NCBI RefSeq assembly: GCF_025024155.1
Contig: NW_026251727.1
Span: 62,001-126,000, forward strand
Direction of reading: 5' to 3'
Source of the DNA: Gamsiella multidivaricata
Lineage: Eukaryota > Mortierellomycota > Mortierellomycetes > Mortierellales > Mortierellaceae
Length of the DNA stretch: 64,000 bases
The notes beneath the pieces are model-generated. The model worked only from the letters and a program-made list of their open reading frames with translations, was not told the origin of the DNA and searched no databases. Shown one piece after another: positions 28,627 through 39,985 of this stretch; the first letter of the stretch is position 1, and each line of letters begins with the position of its first letter. Position numbers and translations under genes: made by a program.

Positions 28627-28980
28627 GTGTCAAAGGAAAGAGTGTGGATGAGAAATGTGTACGATCGATGAAGAGGGCTTCTGTTCAAAGGTTCAGGAAA
28701 CCTCAGAGAAAACTTTATTTTATTCTGATCTCCCTTCGACGTTCCTGGCGCCTTCAGACCATAGTTAATAAATCCCATGTCTTTAACGGTTCTTGTAAAA
28801 GAAAAGAAAAAGCCCTTCCACGTTCCTGTCAAAGGTACATACTATCCCTGCATCCTTTTTGCTCAAAGCCAGATAAAGCTAATGTCTTAGCCTCTATGTC
28901 AATAGATTTCATAATATTCTCTTTATTCTGATCAAGAGTAGGAAAAGATCTTGGTTTTCCAGTAAATACGGAGGTGATAT
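28627..28980. other. Intergenic region between mannosyltransferase and YSH1
   Basis: About 350 bp containing the mannosyltransferase promoter and the YSH1 3' region (both genes are on minus). No coding, RNA or repeat signal is seen. Confidence 0.5.
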
Positions 28981-31963
28981 CTACTGCACACAGGTTCGGA
29001 CGGCGCGCTCCAGTACGTTCTGTGCCCGGTGTCGCAGCGCATCTGCCTCACACCTGACCGTGAAATGGACGCAGTCAATCGTTGCCTGGACACCGTCCAT
29101 TGTGATCTCAACCGTTCGCCCCTTCTCGTTCTGCTCTACGTTCTCGACGCCAAATTGGCTGGCAAAGAACATGACTAGGTCTTGGAACTCGTCCGCAGGA
29201 TTACGTTCGACGAGGAGAATATCATCGACTGATAATCCTTCGTCGCCCTCGGAGGAAGAGTGACTATGAGGCTGGCCGTGCGAGTGCGAGTGAGTGTGAT
29301 CCGACTTTGTCAACTTTACGGAGGCCGGGCTGGACTCGATGCTGAGGATCACGGCCAAGACAGAGTCAGCGACCATATCATTGACAGAGTTTCCGGTCCA
29401 TTCAAGCAAGACATGATTCACGTTGAATTCCTTGACATCCACGGTATCGAATATCTACATTTACAACAAGAATCCAAGTTAGCAGCTTGTTCTACCAAAC
29501 AGGGAAAGAGTGCCTTCTGATCAGTTCATCTTACCCTGACGCTCTCCATCTTATTGATATCGCGCTCCAGTTCCTGAATCTTGCCAAACATTTGTCGAAG
29601 ATGGTACTTCAGCAGACCAAAAGATGCGTGATATGGAACAACCTGTCGTTGAAGTACAGATGTTGTCTGCAGTCCCACAAATTCCTCCAGGTCAGAGGTA
29701 TCCATGATCGTGTACTGAAAGTCCTTCACGACAAGAACTCCGGATACCAGTTTCTCCTTTTCGGGGAATGTAGCCGCCATTTGGCCGATGGTCTACCGTA
29801 GTGGAAATCGCACCTGCGTTAGTACTTCCTCATAGATAGGAGCGTATGAGATAATTCGGATATAGACACTTTCAAGGAGTAGACGAGTATTACCCTGGCC
29901 AGTTTCTCGCCTCGGAAGTACAGCTTGACGGTTTCAGTGTTCTTGGGAGTGAAGATGTGAATATCCTCATCCCTTTCAGAGTACTTGCTCATAAGCGCGC
30001 TCTTCAGGCGCCCCATCGCGTTCGTTTCGCCATGCACCAGAATCTAATATCGACAAAAAATAATAAAGAAAAAAAAAATAGTCAATGATCAATGCCTTAC
30101 ATGAGACACTCCAAGAACATATGAATGTGAAATATCAAGTATAAAAGTACTTACCAAGTATGGCGCCTTGACCTCATCGATAAATGCACTGTTCTGAGTA
30201 TAGTCAACATGAGCTGAAAATGAGATATAATCGACCGACATCCTCAGCTTAAGTTTTTGTCCGTTCATGGTCTGAATCTCGTCGGGTTCGTTCATCACGT
30301 CCTTGGCCAGCGTGTTCTCCACGCAGTATCCCGTAATCAGCAACCCGTTCTTCTTATCCGTGCACCAGCGCTCAAACAACTCGCGAGAGAGCCCGTTCTG
30401 GAGCATTCCAGGACTGGCCATCATGACGCATGGGCCTGTATCGTCAAACATATCCATGTTTTTAAGATGCGAAATATGCTTGAACACAAAGGGATTTGAC
30501 ACTGCGAACTGCTTCCTGATCTTCGAGTTCATCATGTTGATGTATGTCTGATAGACGGTCATGCATTTTTTTGCCAGCGAGGACGCATAGTAAACAGGAA
30601 TCGACTCCAGTTCCGGATGCGCTGCCCAGTACTCGTCCAACATCAGCAGCAGCTCCTGTGCCTGACCCAATGCGAATACTGGCAAAAGACACCGTCCTCC
30701 TCGCTGGACGATATCATGCACAGTGCTGGTGAATCGGCGCTCACGATCGATCCTAGGCTCATGGCTTTGGACACCATATGTAGACTCGCAAATCAGAACG
30801 TCGGTTTGCACATTTGTGGGCTTTTCCGCTGCCATCAAATGGCGATCCTCCTCACGGGAGTAGTCTCCAGTGTACAGAATCTAATTGGGAGGTTAAAAGA
30901 CCAGGAATGCATCGACATTGAGATGAAAATGGCCCACGATTGATGGAGCGCTCTGGAGCGAACAAAGGCCTGGCAACATTACCTTGATACCGGCAATCTC
31001 GATCAAGAACATGGCTGCGCCCAAAACGTGTCCGGCATTATATCCCGTGAATTTGATACCATCCACATTCATTTCCTGATGGTAATCCACTGTCTCAATC
31101 TTTTCGTAGCAGGCAGCCAGCTGGGCTTCGTCGTACAGCATTTCGTTCGAGCCGACGTTGCTACAGAAAGGTGCGGAGCAAATTTATATAATTTCCTGGT
31201 GAGTTTTATCCGCGATTGCATGAGGTGGACATATCATTCCAAACTCATTTCACATCGGTAGTATACCTGACTTTGACATAGTCCGAAAGAAGCCATTTGA
31301 AGATGGCTTTCGTTGGATGTGTCATGAAAACGCGTCCTTTGAAAGAGGTCTATACGAACATAGATGCAGAAGTCCTGTTAGTAAACGTCCGACATTAAGA
31401 GGTATCTCTTTGCGGTCGAAAGAACTACATTCGCACCCTCTCTGTGAAGTATGGTAATCCTGCGGCGTGGTCCAAGTGGAAGCTGTTATTCGGATAACAA
31501 TGACGAGGATTAGGATGTTAGCGTCTACCAAATCAACTGCGAGCTGCAAAGAAATATCTACTCTTGACCCTTGGAGACTTACTGTGTAATCAAAAGCACA
31601 TCGATCGAGGCCGGGTCGACCTCATCAAAAAAGGGGAGTCCAGAGATGCCGCTTTGGCCAGGATGAATACCGCAATCCAACTGACATTATCCACCAAAAT
31701 ACGGATTGAGGTCAGGTCAATGACATATCGGAGAAAAAGAAAAGACAAAGTACAGGATATGTGGTGAATATTGGAGCAACAAAGGCTTTATTCGTCTCTT
31801 CAGTAGTGCTGCTTCTGTCAATTGTATGTACCAAAACGGTCTTGCCCTTGTACTTGAGGACGTGGCAAGACCTTCCGACTTCACTGCCTGCGCCCAAGGG
31901 CGTCACCTCCATAAGATCATTCACATCTCCCACTGGAAGGTCCGCTTTTCTCTTGTAGGCCAT
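28981..31963 (-). CDS. YSH1: Pre-mRNA 3'-end endonuclease YSH1/CPSF73
   Basis: Zinc-dependent endonuclease of the cleavage and polyadenylation factor; cuts pre-mRNA at the poly(A) site. Nine minus-strand exons: 31963-31832, 31680-31583, 31482-31437, 31349-31267, 31160-30983, 30880-30155, 30043-29894, 29792-29535, 29454-28981 (about 714 aa, phases close). The metallo-beta-lactamase motif HFHLDH falls at residues 77-82; further metal ligands are in NAGHVLGAA and YTGDYSRE. The beta-CASP domain carries ASPGMLQNG and the conserved His of [10 protein letters not shown]. The C-terminal CPSF73 domain spans about 500-714. Odd points: the residues after HLDH read AAG where CGA is usual, and a His-rich insert (about 605-620) sits in the C-terminal domain. 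The small exons 2-4 were placed by homology and phase. Confidence 0.96.
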
Positions 31964-32273
31964 TGAATGATAGGGTCGAGTATGACAGTGACAAAGATCC
32001 TGCAATTCTGATCCAGTTTATTCGAAACTTCCGAGTCGATGTTTTTTTTCCAAGGCGATAAAAATGGGCTGCGTGAGGTAAGGAAGGCACGGTGAATGGG
32101 AAAAGGAAGCAATCGTCAGGACAAACTACTTGCTGCGTGCGCTGCATTTTAGTCCAAGAAATAGTGGCTTGCAAGCCCTTCTCTTGAAGCTGACGACTTC
32201 GCCGTATTCGATCAATCCTATTTCTCACCACCCTTCCCATCCCTATACTCAACACACACACGCACACACACTA
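31964..32273. promoter_or_regulatory. Shared divergent promoter of YSH1 and PRP28
   Basis: Only 310 bp separate the two start codons, so both transcripts must start here. The PRP28 side holds a CA-rich stretch (about 32250-32270) directly before the ATG. No clear TATA box is seen. Co-regulation of two mRNA-processing factors is inferred from the layout. Confidence 0.6.
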
Positions 32274-35152
32274 ATGTCCGGCAGACAAGGCGACTACAGA
32301 CGTGGCGGCGGAGGATACAGGGACAGAAGTCCGGATAAGAGTCGAGGCAGGGACCGAGACAGCGATCGTTACTCTGGTCGCAATAATGGTCGTGACTACC
32401 GCGACGGTCGAGATAACAGGGACTTGAAAGACAACAAAGACGGCAGGGATGGCAGAGAATCTTATCGGGATTCTCGCTATTCTCGCGAGGAGAGAGAAAA
32501 GGAGCGATCACCGGCAAGATCTGGACAGGACAAAGGCAATTCTATGGATGTCGACAAGAGCGACACACCGCCCGCCAGAAAAGTACCTATTTCGCTCGAG
32601 GAGCTCATCAAGCAGAAAGAACAGGAAAAGCAAGCTCTTGAAAGGGTAATGACTTTGTGAATCCATGATGTTTATTCTTACTCGTATCAAGAAGAACAAG
32701 AAATGAAGCGCTGACCTTGTTTGCCATTACTCATTGCATATCTAGCCCAAGTTCTTAACAAAAGAGGAGCGCGCGCAGCTCGCATTAGAAAGACGAGCAA
32801 AGGAAGTCGAGGCTCAGAAAAAGATTACGGAGCAGGAGCGTCAGCAGCGAGCTGAATTTGATGCCAAAGCACGCACAGAAGTTCATGATAACAACCGATA
32901 TGGCTATGACAGCAGGGACGGCAGGATTGGCGCCCGTGACAGAGATCGAGGCGACCGAGCTCGAGCCGGAAGGTCAAATGGAGACTGGCGTAAAGAGTCG
33001 ACCGATGCCGATTCATCATCTACTGGAATTGTCCTTGCCGGGAAAGAGATTGACCTTGTCAAGGTATGAATGTGTCTCGATATATGTCGCAAAGGGCATA
33101 TATATCGCAAGCACTGTATCTGTTTGTTAACGCTTGATCTCTTTTATTGCACGTCATAGAAAAAGTACATGGGTATCGAGGAGAAGGAAAGGAAGATCCG
33201 CAAACGCAACGACAAAAAGTTCGTTTTTGACTGGAATGCGGACGATGATACCTCAAGAGACCTGAATCCGATTTATACGCACCGACACAGTGCTCAATTG
33301 TTCGGCCGTGGTCATTTTGCAGGAATTGAGCTCAAAGACAACAAGTCAAGGGACCAATTCTATGATAAGCTAGTGGCATCTCGGCGAACTGATGCCGAAG
33401 TTGCGCGTGCTGGGTACGTTTTTCTTATTTATGCGTTCATCCCCTCAATTGCCACTTTACTCCCGAAGTACATTCTAACATAATTAAACATCTCTCTCTA
33501 CTGCAAATAGCGAGCTGGGAGATATTGCCGCACAAAAGGAGCGCAAGGTTAACTATGCGGATCGCCACTGGTCCGAAAAGCCCTTGGATCAAATGCGAGA
33601 CAGAGATTGGCGTATCTTTAAGGAAGATTTCAACATCGCATGCAAAGGTTCGTATCGTCGACCTTGAAGTTATTTACTGGCCTTCTTCGGTCTATTATCA
33701 GGTATTAATGCTCTTTTTTCCTCTCTCTTGGCAACGCTAGGTGGAAGCATACCCAACCCTATCCGTCGCTGGAGCGAATCCGGTATCGATCCAAAGATTC
33801 TGGAGGTCATTGAGAAGGTTGGATACAAGGACCCGACACCCATTCAACGACAGGCGATTCCCATCGGACTGCAGAACCGCGATATTATCGGTATTGCAGA
33901 GACAGGATCTGGTAAAACGGCTTCGTTCTTGATCCCAATGCTGCACTTCATTTTCGACCTGCCAAGGCTCAACGAACAAAACATGGTCCACGGTCCATAT
34001 GCCCTCATCATGGCGCCCACACGCGAATTGGCCCAGCAGATCGAGCAGGAGACGCTCAAATTTGCCGTTCCCCTCGGTTTCAACTGTGTTTCGATTGTCG
34101 GAGGACACGCAGTAGAGGAGCAGGCATTCAACCTCAGAAACGGAGCCGAAATTATTATTGCAACACCCGGTCGTCTCAAGGATTGTTTGGATCGTCGCAT
34201 TTTGGTACTGAACCAGTGTACCTACGTGGTTATGGACGAAGCTGACAGGATGATTGACTTGGGTTTCGAACCCGATGTTAATTTTATTCTGGACGCACTA
34301 CCAGTCTCGAACCTGAAGCCCGACACAGACGAGGCAGAGGATGCATCCAAAATGACTATGGCGATCGACAAGGACTCGAGCAAGAAGTACCGCCAAACAA
34401 CCATGTTCTCGGCAACAATGCCACCCGCAGTCGAGCGACTCGCCAAGCGATATCTCAGACGACCAGCTGTGGTTACCATCGGTACCGCTGGTCAGGCTGT
34501 CGAGACTGTTGAGCAGCGCGTGGAGATGATTACGGACGAGAACAAGAAGAAGTGCGTCGAATTTTTATTAATGATACTGCCTATCCGCTACTTGCTCTCT
34601 CATATATCATGAACCAGAACTAACCACGTACTGTTATAATATCATTTCGATAGGAACCGACTTATGGACCTGCTGAAGGGACAATTTGCCCCTCCTATGA
34701 TTGTGTTTGTAAACCAGAAGAAGAGCTGCGACATGCTTGCCAAAATGATCAGTAGCTCTGGGCTTCGTGCGACAACCCTGCACGGAGGTAAATCTCAGGA
34801 GCAGCGTGAGCTCGCACTCTCCCAGCTCAAAAGCGGGAAGAGCGACGTTCTTGTGGCGACCGATGTCGCTGGTCGTGGTATCGATGTGCAGAACGTGTCC
34901 CTGGTCGTCAATTTTGATATGGCCAAAAACATTGAGGATTACACCCATCGTATTGGTCGTACCGGTCGTGCAGGACGGTCTGGTGTTGCTGTTACCTTTC
35001 TTTCAAGCTATGATACGGATGTGTACTATGATCTCAAGCAGATGCTGACAAAGTCGACCTTGGCGACCGTGCCCGCGGAGCTCAGAAATCACGAAGCGGC
35101 TATGACGAAGGGCGGTATCGGTGGCCGCAGACGAGCCAACGACGAGTTCTAG
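32274..35152 (+). CDS. PRP28: U5 snRNP DEAD-box RNA helicase PRP28
   Basis: ATPase that displaces U1 snRNP from the 5' splice site so that U6 can pair, before spliceosome activation. Exons: 32274-32645, 32746-33063, 33160-33413, 33511-33647, 33741-34551, 34654-35152 (796 aa, phases close). The N-terminal 125 residues are an RD/RS-like region (repeated R-D dipeptides), as in animal DDX23. [20 protein letters not shown] and FDWNADDDT are typical PRP28 linkers. Helicase motifs in order: Q motif ([10 protein letters not shown]), [23 protein letters not shown] at about 525, [24 protein letters not shown]. The [13 protein letters not shown] lead-in separates it from other DEAD-box proteins. The gene has ordinary GT-AG introns. 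Confidence 0.96.
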
Positions 35153-35258
35153 TCGTGCCTCGTAATTTGAACATAGACCAATAAATTACAGCAGAAAGAA
35201 CAAGAGTTGCTCTGCAAATATCAATATATTTATCATGGTGTTCGGCTCCTAGTATCAT

Positions 35259-36527
35259 CTATCCACGTCGTCCTCCTTTGAGCGTGGCCTGACCAGGGGC
35301 TTTCATGCGGCGACGTCTCCTTGCAGCAGCAAGCTCCTCCTCCTTCGCGCGAGCAGCCAAGTCCTCCTCGTTCTCCTCGCCCGATGAGTGGTAGGGCTCG
35401 TCGTCGCTGACGCTTGGCGACTGCTTCTGCTGAGCAGCGCGCTTGGCTGCCTTCTTCTTGGCCAACTCGGCCTTGCGGATCTTGCGCTTCGCATCGGCCT
35501 CGGCTTGTTCATCCTTGGGGCGGATGCTCTCAAAGATATCCATGGCCAACACGCTCTCACGCACGCCCTTTGGGCAAACCATCAGAACTCCCTTGACAAC
35601 CCAGAAAGGCGCGCGGAAGATGACAAGATCTTTGACCTTGGGAGAGTGAATGTTGTCCATGGTCAGCTCAATTTCCTCGCCATACTGGTTGACAGCATAC
35701 ATGGGTCCTTCCTCCAGGGGTGTGACAGGCTCAGGGGTGGCACCGGACCGACGCTGACGACCGGTGATGGGGCCTTCCAAAATCTTTTGATGCTTCTCGC
35801 GCAACAGTTCCTTGTACTGCTCAATCATTCCAACCATGCGCCTCTTCTCCTGAACATAACCGACATAACGACCCAGGTACTGGAACCCCGAGACCAGGAC
35901 GACCAAGAAGACGACGACGGCCTTGAAGCCCGGGCGATGGCGTCTGTACAGATAAGCGGATCCACGCCAGCGAGGAACGCCGTTCTTAAGGAAAAAGTTA
36001 TAACGCTCACGCTTGGCATCGTCGCGCAGGATGGAGATGATGCTCGACAGACGTGCGTACTTTTCCTGAGCCTTGGGGCCCTTGTTCTTATCAGGACTGG
36101 AAAACGTGAAAAACAAGAATCGATTTGTTATTAGAGACTGGGCAGAATAGGGTGGATGGGGGGGGGGAGAGAAGACAGGGCGGCTGTATCGGCAGTATGG
36201 GCCTTAATAGTCGCTGGTTGTCTGCACTTACTGAAGCGTTCGTGACATCTTGCGGAAGGCTTTCTCGATCTCAGGCTTGGGAGTCTTTTGGGTGACACCC
36301 ATCCATGAATAAAAGTTGACGTCGGGACCTTCTGCCTTCTCGAGTGCATCGACCAGATCAAATATCTCAAAGTCGCCTAGCATTTCATTCATACTGATGA
36401 GATCGCGTGGTTCTCTTCATGCGTAGGTAAACTGAACAAATAAATGGGTACCTTCTTCCCAGGCGGCGACCTGCTGGACGAGGGCCAATAAGGCCAGAAC
36501 CATCAACAATGCCAGGTTCCAACGCAT
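35259..36527 (-). CDS. ERJ5: ER membrane J-domain protein, ERJ5-like
   Basis: DnaJ-type co-chaperone that stimulates Hsp70 (Kar2/BiP) at the ER membrane. Minus-strand exons: 36527-36452, 36376-36232, 36096-35259 (352 aa). The start was chosen because it opens a clear signal peptide (LALLMVLALLALVQQVAA). The J domain lies at about 45-115: VNFYSWMGVTQKT, then the HPD tripeptide split by intron 2 (ca/t), then DKNKG and RERYNFFLKNGVP. A transmembrane segment follows (FKAVVVFLVVLVSGFQYLG). The C-terminus is a long charged helix, rich in Ala/Lys/Glu, ending in a basic patch. Architecture matches yeast Erj5 (lumenal J, TM, cytosolic tail). The ER location is inferred from the signal peptide and family. 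Confidence 0.85.
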
Positions 36528-36979
36528 TGTGAGGGAGGGATGTGTGGTTGATGGTGAGGAAGGATGATGATGAGCATGAAAAAGCAAGCACAGTTCTCCT
36601 TGCTCCTGGCTTGATCCCCCCTTAATTACCATACCTTATTTCGAATCACTCCCAATTGATTGACACGTCGGAGCTATGCGTCGTCGCACAAAATAGAGGT
36701 TTAGTTTTGTTGCCACCAAATTTAAAGAGGAAGGACCAGCTGAGGACTTGGTCGTCGATGGTGTGCTTGATGTGCTTGATGTGCCGCTTTTTTCTTTTGA
36801 AGCCCGTTCCCGTAACTGCGTGCTCTCTCTCTCTTTCTCTCCCTCTCTCTTTGTCCATCTTCCGTTTTTTCTTTTTACTCCCGCTCTTCTCTCACTCTCA
36901 TCTCTTTTCCGCCCAATCCACCTACTCGCTTTACGCTCAGCAACGCACCTTGACACCCTTATAATATCGACGACAATAC
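36528..36979. promoter_or_regulatory. Divergent promoter between ERJ5 and cystinosin
   Basis: 452 bp between outward-facing starts, with a CT-rich tract at about 36825-36855 close to the cystinosin ATG. Frames crossing it are repeat translation. No other element is recognised. Confidence 0.5.
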
Positions 36980-38349
36980 ATGGACCACGCAGCATTTTCG
37001 CCAAAAGGGTTTGGCCACTATGTGTCCTACCTCATCGGATGGGCCTACTTCATCGCCTGGTCTGCCAGTTTCTATCCCCAGGCAATTCTGAACTGGCGCC
37101 GGAAATCTGTCCAGGGGCTGTCCATGGACTTTATCCACCTGAACGTCCTCGGCTTTCTGTGTTACTCGGTAAAGACCATCCCTCAAGCAATTCATTAACC
37201 CATTTCTACAGACTTTCATCATCCTTACTCTTCTATTGCGAACATCAACAATTATGACAGGGACGGCTGCTCTTTGAAATGGGATCTAATAAGTCTGTCT
37301 CATTTCCGACCCATAGATTTTCAACCTGGCATTTTTCTTTAGCTCGGAGGTGCAAGAGGAATACAAGCGACGAAACGACGGTCAGGAGAACTTAGTGCGC
37401 GCCAATGACGTCTTTTTCGCCCTGCATGCGCTCATCCTCTCGACCTTTACCCTGGCTCAAACATGGATATACAAGGTATGCATCCACAACCAGACGGCGA
37501 TGAACTTGGGCTAATTCTCACACTCTCGTGACACAAACTCAGCTGGACTTCATGTGGGGTCAGGAAAGAAATACAGCTCATTATGCTTGTTACAAATCAA
37601 AGGACCAAGAGCACGCCATCGCAAACACAAAAGAGGGGGGGGGATGATAAAGGGTCCTCACGCGGCAGCGACACGCAGAAACCGGTCTAAGAGTCTACTG
37701 CTTCGAGTCGCCAACACGCCAAAAGGACACAGTTATGCTCCATACTTCTTTTCCCCAACTAATGATTTTTCCTGATGTGCAAATGATTACATAGCGCGAT
37801 CCCAATCAAAAGCCATCCTGGCCCGCACGAATTTTCATCGCCTCTGCAATTCTTATCAGTCTCTATCTCGTTACCCAGGCAACCTGGGGCAAGGGCGGGA
37901 AGGAATGGATCGACATTCTTTATTTCCTGAGCTCCATTAAATTGATCATCAGCTTTGTCAAGTACTGCCCTCAGGTCTACATCAACTGGGCCGCGAAATC
38001 GACTGCCGGGTGGAGTATCTACAATATCTTGCTTGATTTCACAGGAGGAGCCCTCAGTATCGCGCAGCTGGTTCTAGATGCCTACATCTCCGGAGATTGG
38101 TCTGGTATCTCGGGCGATCCTGTCAAGTTCGGACTGGGCTTTTTGAGCATTGCGTTCGATCTGATCTTTATGACGCAGCACTACGTCCTCTACAGGGACA
38201 GGACAGACCATTATGTGACAGGGAGCAGGAAGCAGGATGAATCGAACGAGAGGCAGGGATTGCTCGCGCAGAGCAACAGGCAATACAGCAATGTTCAGCA
38301 ACGGAACGACCTCGAGAGAGGAGCTGGAACTGAAACTACGCGTGCATGA
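36980..38349 (+). CDS. CTNS: Cystinosin-like lysosomal/vacuolar cystine transporter
   Basis: Proton-coupled exporter of cystine from the vacuole/lysosome. Exons: 36980-37168, 37317-37475, 37795-38349 (300 aa, phases close). It has the seven-helix PQ-loop architecture. PQ motif 1 is [19 protein letters not shown] near residue 35; PQ motif 2 is [19 protein letters not shown] near 180, followed by [12 protein letters not shown], a strong cystinosin signature. IKFG-like GDPVKFGLG and [14 protein letters not shown] close the core. The tail (about 260-300) is polar. The yeast homologue is ERS1. The 320-bp second intron contains an open frame (37554-37775), but skipping it gives the conserved K-R-x-x-x-x-x-SWPA join. 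Confidence 0.93.
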
Positions 38350-38622
38350 GAGTATCCTATTCACAGTGTATCATAGCTTGGCGAACTGCAACAATTTGCA
38401 ATAAAACATTTGGCATTGAATCCAGCGTAGTGTGCTCTACAGCGTGCATTGAAATCGCGTCCATCCTACAATAATATATACGTGTTTTGCAGACGCGTTT
38501 TTCTTTCTATGTGCTATCAAAACAGTCTACATGTCAGTAAGCCACTCCAAAGTCCACGTTCAGGTCAGGGACCCCCAGGCAAAGCGGCAAAGCAAACCCC
38601 CCTTGGACCCACACCATTCACC

Positions 38623-39836
38623 ATGTCCTCCATCAACTTTGTCAGTGCAGGCAAGGAATCCCAACCTAGGAACCCGATACCTCGGTTTCTATTGGATGAA
38701 TCCACACAACAGACTACTGGACTACTGAACATCCATTAATCATCACTACACTCTTTTTTGTCACAACCTTGTTCTTTCCAATACAGACGATATCGAGGAA
38801 GCACGGAAGACCCGTGAGGACGAGTGGAAGAAGGCCTATGAGAACAAAGAAAGTACGTTTTTTCCAAAGGCAATTTCATCAAAGGACAAGGATTGCCAAT
38901 TATTGTTTTTTTCATATTATCCAAGGCCAATATTAACAAGGGGATATCTTTACGATCCATCAAATAGACCCGCCACCACTGAAGGAACCAGAGACGTATG
39001 ATCCTCGCACGCTTTATGAAAGATTACAGGAGCAGAAGCAAAAGAAGGACGATGCCTTTGCTGAGGCAACAAAACTCGGTATGGCACCAATGCAACACCA
39101 TCAACTGAAGGGCATCATATAGTACAAGGACAGAACGAGCTTTCCTTTGGAGAGTATTCATATCTTGTTAACGATTGCATGCTGCATCCGACACTGTTCA
39201 TGATAGGAAACCTCATTCATAGGCTCGACAATGACGAATTCGATTTTCTGACCAACCTGGAACAGGAAGAGGCAAAGAAAAAGCGCGAGCTCGCAGAACA
39301 AGAGGAGGAGGCATTGAAAGCATTCCGCATGTAAGGATGATCAACAATATCTTTTTTGTCCATTATCTCAAAATGAGCAGGAACCAAACATTCTAAACAA
39401 GATCGTCTTGTTATACAACAACAAACCATCTAGGAACGTTCAACTAAAGTCCGCACCACCACCATCTCAACCAGCATCACTCGTCTCGGTCATACCTAAG
39501 CCCGATATTACAGCCTCTGCCTCTGGATCGTCATCCTCGCCATCGTCGGGTCCCAAAAAGAGAAAGACATCCTTGTTTGCTGGATTGGTCAAACGTGATG
39601 ACTCTCCCTCTTCTACATCGACGACATCTTCATCAAAACCATCAGTAACAGGAAATACCTCTACAGCAACTGGCAAGCGGAAAGCAGACGATAAGAACGA
39701 GTCATCAAATAAATCAATGGCTGACAAAGATCCAGAGAGCAAGCGGCCAAAAGTCGATACGGCTGCAGCAAAACCAAAGCCCAATGCGCTGCTCAGTCTA
39801 GTAGCATACGATTCGAGTAGCGACGACGAAGAATAA
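38623..39836 (+). CDS. FAM192A: FAM192A/NIP30-family nuclear protein (PSME3-interacting)
   Basis: The animal homologue (PIP30/PSME3IP1) binds the PA28-gamma proteasome activator in the nucleus; the fungal role is unknown. Exons: 38623-38650, 38787-38852, 38968-39078, 39207-39330, 39434-39836 (243 aa). The conserved N-terminal NIP30 domain runs DDIEEARKTREDEWKKAYEN, YDPRTLYERLQEQK and the LDNDEFDFL helix. A Ser/Lys-rich tail ends in the acidic SSSDDEE. Intron 1 appears to start with GC: exon 1 must end at GTGCAG before GCAAGG to give SFVSA-type MSSINFVSADD and to keep all four later phases closed. No GT donor in exon 1 restores the frame as well. Confidence 0.85.
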
Positions 39837-39985
39837 AGCACCTTTTCGCATACTTATCAAATGCCACAGGCAATCACAGACCCATTAACCAATATCAATA
39901 TCCATGATAGCGACAACAACCATAATGGTAAAGTCAATGTTAAAAAATACAAGCGAGCTGTGTTGCTTGTATTGTGATAGATCAT

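Noticed and set aside
35388..36134. 248-aa open frame on +
   Set aside because: Antisense of the ERJ5 coding exon, whose J domain and phases are clear.
37554..37775. 73-codon frame in cystinosin intron 2
   Set aside because: Including it breaks the conserved join before SWPA; composition is random.
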